Assembly: GCA_041859375.1 (NCBI GenBank)
Contig: JBHEKP010000376.1
Coordinates: 1 to 7,424, forward strand
Direction: 5' to 3'
From: JBHEKP01 sp041859375
GTDB taxonomy: Bacteria > Hydrogenedentota > Hydrogenedentia > Hydrogenedentales > CAITNO01
DNA length: 7,424 nt
Position numbers and translations under genes: made by a program
Shown here: positions 4,490-7,424 of the stretch, one piece after another
Layout: each line of letters opens with the position of its first letter
Position numbering within the stretch: position 1 is the first letter of the stretch
Notes under the pieces: model-generated
Databases searched by the model: none
What the model was told of the DNA's origin: nothing
The model's input: only the letters and a program-made list of their open reading frames with translations

Positions 4490-7424
4490 CTACCTCCGGC
4501 GGCGCAGGCCGCGCGCGCCCGCCAGGGCCAGGGCCGCCGCACCCAGCAGCAGGCCCAGGGAACCTGCCGCGGGCATGCCCGTGATGACCGCCAGGGTCAC
4601 GTGGGCCGACTCCTTGATCTCGCCCTTCATGTCCACGATGGTCACATAGTAGACGCCCTCGTCGGTGGCGTCCGCGCCGGAGATGGTCAGGCTCGCGCCC
4701 GTGCCGAGCACGTCCGGACTCCCCTCCTTGTGCCATTCGTAGACAAGCGGGGCGAAGCCGCCGCTGGTGGCAACCGTCATGGTGTGGCTGCCGCCCTCGG
4801 GAATGGTGCCGCCCTGGGGCTGCGTCGTGATGGCCAGGTGGTCGCCGACGTACAGCATCACCTTGTTGGAGGTGATGGTCTCGTCGTCGGACGCGTCACC
4901 CGGCGTGCCCTTGTCGTCGGTGGCGGTGACATAGTACTCGCCGGTCTGGGCGTACTGCAGATCCACCAGGCGGCGTGTGTTCGGCTGGTCGAAGGGGGAC
5001 TGCGGAATCACCACGCCCCCCGGCCCGTACCAGGTGTAGGCCACATCGCCCGTGTTGAAGATGACGCTGCACGAGAAGGTGTTCTCACCGCGGTAGTATG
5101 CGCGTCCGGTCTGGGGCTGCAGGTCGAAGGCGAAGACCACGTCAAGGGTCACCACCGCCGAGTTGGACATGGCCGTTTCGGGCACGGGCAGGCCGCTGTC
5201 CGTGACCTCGCAGGCGTAGGCGCCCGCATCCGTGAGCGTCGCCGAGGTGATGGTGTAGGTGGCGCCCGTGCCGACCACGGACCCGCCCCTGTACCAGCGG
5301 TACTGGAGCGCGCCCTTGCCGCCCGTGGCCGCCGCCGTCATCGTGTACGGGGCTCCGGGCAGCAGCAGCGCGCCGGCCGGATGGGTGGTGAAGGTGATGT
5401 GCGGGGACACCGTCAACGCGGCGGCGTTCGAAACTGCCGTGGAGCCCTCCTCGTCCGTCACCGCGCAGGTGTAGCCCGCCGCGTCGGACGCCTGGACGCT
5501 GCCCAGCGTCAGGGTCGCGCCGGTCTGGCCGGAGATGTCGGCTCCGTCCTTGCGCCACTGGAAGGAGAGCGCGCCGAAACCGCCCGCAGCCGACACCGTG
5601 GCGGTGAAGGTTTCACCGGCGTAGAGGTCCGCGCCCGAAGGCTGGCCGGTGATGGACACCGGATCAGCCGTCTCAATGAGCGCACCGGCCGACGTCACCA
5701 GCGACAGCGGCGGACGGACACCCGTCTCACCGGCCAGGCAGGTGTAGGTGCCCGCGTCGCCAAGCACCACGGGGCTCAGGGCCAGGGTGGGACCGTTCGC
5801 GCCGGAAATGTCCACGCCGTCCTTTTGCCACTGGTAGGTGTAGGCCGGGCCGTAGCCGCCCGAAAGCGCCACGGAGAGCAGGCGGGAACCGCCCGCATGG
5901 ACCCTGCCGCCGACGGGCTGCGTGGTGAAGTCAAGCGCCACCGAGGCCACCGTCAGGGTGGCGGGGCTGCTGGTGAGCGAAACGCCCGCCGCATCCGTGA
6001 CCACGCAGGAGTAGGCGCCCTCGTTTCCGGTCGGGTTCACCGGGGCCGGGTTGCCGTCGGGGGAGCCGCCCTGCACGTTGTTCAGCGGCAGGACCGCACC
6101 GACCGCGCCGGGGATGTCCGCGCCCTTGTAACGCCACTGGTAGGTGTAGCCGGGCACGCCGCTTCCGGCGAGCACCGTCACGCCGAAGGAGGCGCTGTCA
6201 CCCACTGACACGCCCTGCGCCGCGGGCTGGTTCTGGATGGCCAGAACGGTCAGCGTGGCCGGGTTGCTCGTGGTGACGGTGCCCATGCCGCCGGTCACCT
6301 GGCAGGTGTACACGCCCTGATCGGCGGCGGTGAGGCTGCCGATCACCAGCGTGTCGGAATTGCCGCCCACCGGGGCCGCGTCCCGGTACCACTGGAAGGT
6401 GTACGGGGTGTAGCCGCCGCTCAGGCCCACCGAGAAGGTGTGGCTGTCGCCGGTCTTCTTGTTCGCGCCCGCCGGATGGGTTGTGATGGACACGGGCACG
6501 CGCACCTCCAGCACCGCCCCGGAGGAGGCCACCCTCGGAGCCGAGGACGGGCGGGCGTTGTCGCCCACCAGGCAGGTGTAGGTGCCGCCGTCGGAGAGCT
6601 GCAGGCCGGTCAGCGCCAGCGTGTCGGTGTTCTGGCCGGAAATGTCCGCGCCGTCCTTCTGCCACTGGTAGGTCAGCGGGCCCGTGCCGCCCGTTGCCGC
6701 CACGGTCATCGTGTGCGCGCCGCCGGTCAGCTTCTGCGCGCCGAGGGGCTGGGTCGTGATGGTGATGTCCGCCAGCGACACCGTCAGCGTCGCCGCGTTG
6801 CTCGGCGTGCCCGCCGTGGCCACCGGGTTCAGGCTGTTCTTCACCACGCAGCGGTAGTCGCCGGAATCCGCGATCTGGAGGTTGGTGAGCGCGTAGGGGT
6901 TGGCCGTCGCGCCGCCGATGTCCGTCCAGGTGCCGCTGATGTCCTTTTGCCACTGGTAGGTGAAACTGCCGCCCAGCGGGCTCGTCGCCGTCACACTGAG
7001 GGAGTGCGACTCGCTCACGGACTTCGACGCGCCCGAGGGCTGCGCCGTGATGTTCACCGGAATGACCGACACCGTCAGCGTGGCGGTCGCGCTGGTTTTC
7101 GTCGCGCCCGCGTCGGCGTTGTTGCCCAGCAGGCAGCGGAACTGCGCGCCGCTGTCCGCAAGCGCCAGCACCGCCGTCGTGTAGGTTGCCGTCGTCGCGC
7201 CGCTGCCGCCGGTCACGTTGGCCCAGGCCGTGCCGTCCCAGCGCTGCCACTGGTGCGTCACCGTGCCCGCCGGACTCGAGGCCGTGACCGAGAACTGCGC
7301 CGTCTGCGTCACGTACACCGAGGCGTTCACCGGTTCCGCCGTGATGTTGATCGGGATGTTTGTGACGCCAAGGGTCGCCGCGTTGCTCGGCGTGCCCGCC
7401 GTGGCCACCGGGTTCAGGCTGTTC
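4490..7424 (-). CDS. Giant multi-Ig-domain surface protein with C-terminal sorting-type tail (5' end outside window)
   Basis: The frame stays open to the window edge (7424) and ends at TAG (4492-4490), so at least 977 residues are present and the N terminus is missing. A GTG at 7408 is internal, since the five codons before it (NSLNP) repeat an internal stretch. At least ten tandem Ig-like beta-sandwich units of ~86-100 residues follow the end of an earlier one. Each has the pattern ITTQPxG, HTMTVxA, a core Trp (YQWQKDGADISG), LTLxxLQxxDAG, YTCxV and ATLTV. Residues here are numbered from the GTG at 7408. Units 1-8 have a lone F-strand cysteine. Unit 9 (758-854) has instead one B-strand cysteine (C780) and unit 10 (855-942) has none. 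Unit 5 carries a Gly/Pro/Asn-rich insertion before its F strand. The tail (943-972) is MPAAG, a ~16-residue hydrophobic helix and RGLRRRR, resembling PEP-CTERM-type sorting signals. It is probably a surface adhesin, scaffold or matrix protein; no enzymatic domain is visible. Confidence 0.87.
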   Translation of the reverse strand, partial: NSLNPVATAGTPSNAATLGVTNIPINITAEPVNASVYVTQTAQFSVTASSPAGTVTHQWQRWDGTAWANVTGGSGATTATYTTAVLALADSGAQFRCLLGNNADAGATKTSATATLTVSVIPVNITAQPSGASKSVSESHSLSVTATSPLGGSFTYQWQKDISGTWTDIGGATANPYALTNLQIADSGDYRCVVKNSLNPVATAGTPSNAATLTVSLADITITTQPLGAQKLTGGAHTMTVAATGGTGPLTYQWQKDGADISGQNTDTLALTGLQLSDGGTYTCLVGDNARPSSAPRVASSGAVLEVRVPVSITTHPAGANKKTGDSHTFSVGLSGGYTPYTFQWYRDAAPVGGNSDTLVIGSLTAADQGVYTCQVTGGMGTVTTSNPATLTVLAIQNQPAAQGVSVGDSASFGVTVLAGSGVPGYTYQWRYKGADIPGAVGAVLPLNNVQGGSPDGNPAPVNPTGNEGAYSCVVTDAAGVSLTSSPATLTVASVALDFTTQPVGGRVHAGGSRLLSVALSGGYGPAYTYQWQKDGVDISGANGPTLALSPVVLGDAGTYTCLAGETGVRPPLSLVTSAGALIETADPVSITGQPSGADLYAGETFTATVSAAGGFGALSFQWRKDGADISGQTGATLTLGSVQASDAAGYTCAVTDEEGSTAVSNAAALTVSPHITFTTHPAGALLLPGAPYTMTAAATGGKGALQYRWYRGGSVVGTGATYTITSATLTDAGAYACEVTDSGLPVPETAMSNSAVVTLDVVFAFDLQPQTGRAYYRGENTFSCSVIFNTGDVAYTWYGPGGVVIPQSPFDQPNTRRLVDLQYAQTGEYYVTATDDKGTPGDASDDETITSNKVMLYVGDHLAITTQPQGGTIPEGGSHTMTVATSGGFAPLVYEWHKEGSPDVLGTGASLTISGADATDEGVYYVTIVDMKGEIKESAHVTLAVITGMPAAGSLGLLLGAAALALAGARGLRRRR
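4493..4582 (-). other. C-terminal MPAAG / TM helix / Arg-cluster sorting-type signal
   Basis: The last 30 residues of the Ig-domain protein have the tripartite layout of protein-sorting tails: a short motif (TGMPAAG), a hydrophobic segment rich in Leu, Ala and Gly (SLGLLLGAAALALAGA), and a basic end (RGLRRRR). This layout is shared with PEP-CTERM, IPTL-CTERM and related families processed by exosortase- or rhombosortase-like enzymes. The motif is not VPEP, LPxTG or IPTL. It may be a variant recognised by a lineage-specific enzyme, or a plain single-pass anchor with a positive-inside end. Confidence 0.6.
4583..7366 (-). repeat. Array of ten tandem Ig-like coding units
   Basis: Approximate unit borders in order of translation are: 1, 7366-7067; 2, 7066-6776; 3, 6775-6503; 4, 6502-6245; 5, 6244-5945; 6, 5944-5669; 7, 5668-5405; 8, 5404-5138; 9, 5137-4847; 10, 4846-4583. 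Units 2, 3, 6 and 7 are the most alike, sharing [YF]QW[QR]KD, and in units 3, 6 and 7 also DG[AV]DISG. The plus-strand text GCCACTGGTAGGT recurs at about 5827, 6132, 6661 and 6950. Units 9 and 10 are the most divergent. The borders are my own, placed just before each ITxQP motif, and could shift by several residues. Confidence 0.75.
6789..6839 (-). repeat. 51-bp direct repeat inside the Ig-domain gene, copy A
   Basis: This stretch is identical base for base to 7374-7424. It encodes NSLNPVATAGTPSNAATL at the end of an Ig unit. The offset between the copies is 585 bp (195 codons, about two Ig units), so the reading frame is kept. Neighbouring Ig units are much less alike at the DNA level, so this exact match points to a recent duplication or gene conversion. 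Confidence 0.95.
7374..7424 (-). repeat. 51-bp direct repeat inside the Ig-domain gene, copy B (cut by window end)
   Basis: This is the second copy of the stretch at 6789-6839, identical up to the last base of the window. The repeat therefore probably continues outside and its full length is unknown. The first mismatch inside the window is G7373 against C6788. Confidence 0.95.

Noticed and set aside
4481..6208. Long plus-strand frame opposite the Ig-domain gene (575 codons)
   Set aside because: Its Arg/Gly/His/Val-rich repeats merely mirror the Ig repeats on the other strand.
7406..7408. GTG at 7408 as the true start of the Ig-domain protein
   Set aside because: The frame is open to the window edge and the codons before it (NSLNP) continue the duplicated Ig sequence; there is no signal peptide after it.
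4583..7424. CRISPR-like or satellite array in the repeated 3' half
   Set aside because: The repetition is at the protein level with ~270-300-bp coding units in one open frame; there are no short identical repeats with unique spacers.

Overview
The window is a GC-rich (clearly above 60% by eye) bacterial chromosomal segment. It holds the 3' tip of a groEL gene, three long genes for exported proteins, and compact intergenic regions with strong hairpin terminators. Long exported modular proteins, a fructan-type glycosidase, a CBM9-like fusion and a multi-Ig protein ending in a sorting-type tail fit a free-living Gram-negative degrader. The style suggests the Planctomycetota / Hydrogenedentota / Lentisphaerota neighbourhood, but this is inference from protein style. 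The short GroEL tail cannot fix a phylum, and no rRNA or tRNA is present.

Layout: (1) Bases 1-81 are the last 26 codons of groEL (+) with its Gly/Met-rich tail, followed by a GNRA-loop terminator at 110-149. (2) Bases 150-399 are non-coding and carry a ~204-bp segment bounded by 11-bp inverted repeats and containing CCCCC/GGGGG hairpins, which looks like a small non-autonomous repeat. (3) Bases 400-2517 (-) encode a secreted GH32 fructanase with two N-terminal accessory modules. (4) Bases 2518-2642 are a divergent intergenic region in which both genes have the same GAGGAGAACAC leader. (5) Bases 2643-4412 (+) encode a secreted calcineurin-like metallophosphoesterase fused to a C-terminal CBM9-like domain. 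(6) Bases 4413-4489 are a convergent gap with a perfect 14-bp terminator stem. (7) Bases 4490-7424 (-) encode the C-terminal ~977 residues of a giant protein with at least ten tandem Ig-like domains and a motif / transmembrane helix / arginine-cluster tail. Its N terminus lies beyond the window.

Functional reading: the GH32 enzyme should split beta-fructosides outside the cytoplasm. The divergent phosphoesterase could dephosphorylate or hydrolyse a substrate on a glycan that its CBM9-like domain binds. The two may share regulation, but this is not shown. The Ig protein looks like a surface adhesin or scaffold anchored or processed through its C-terminal tail. I see no defence system, CRISPR array, integrase or clearly new multi-gene system. 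The least ordinary signals are the C-terminal sorting tail, the one-cysteine-per-domain Ig array with a 51-bp exact duplication, and the phosphoesterase-CBM9 fusion.
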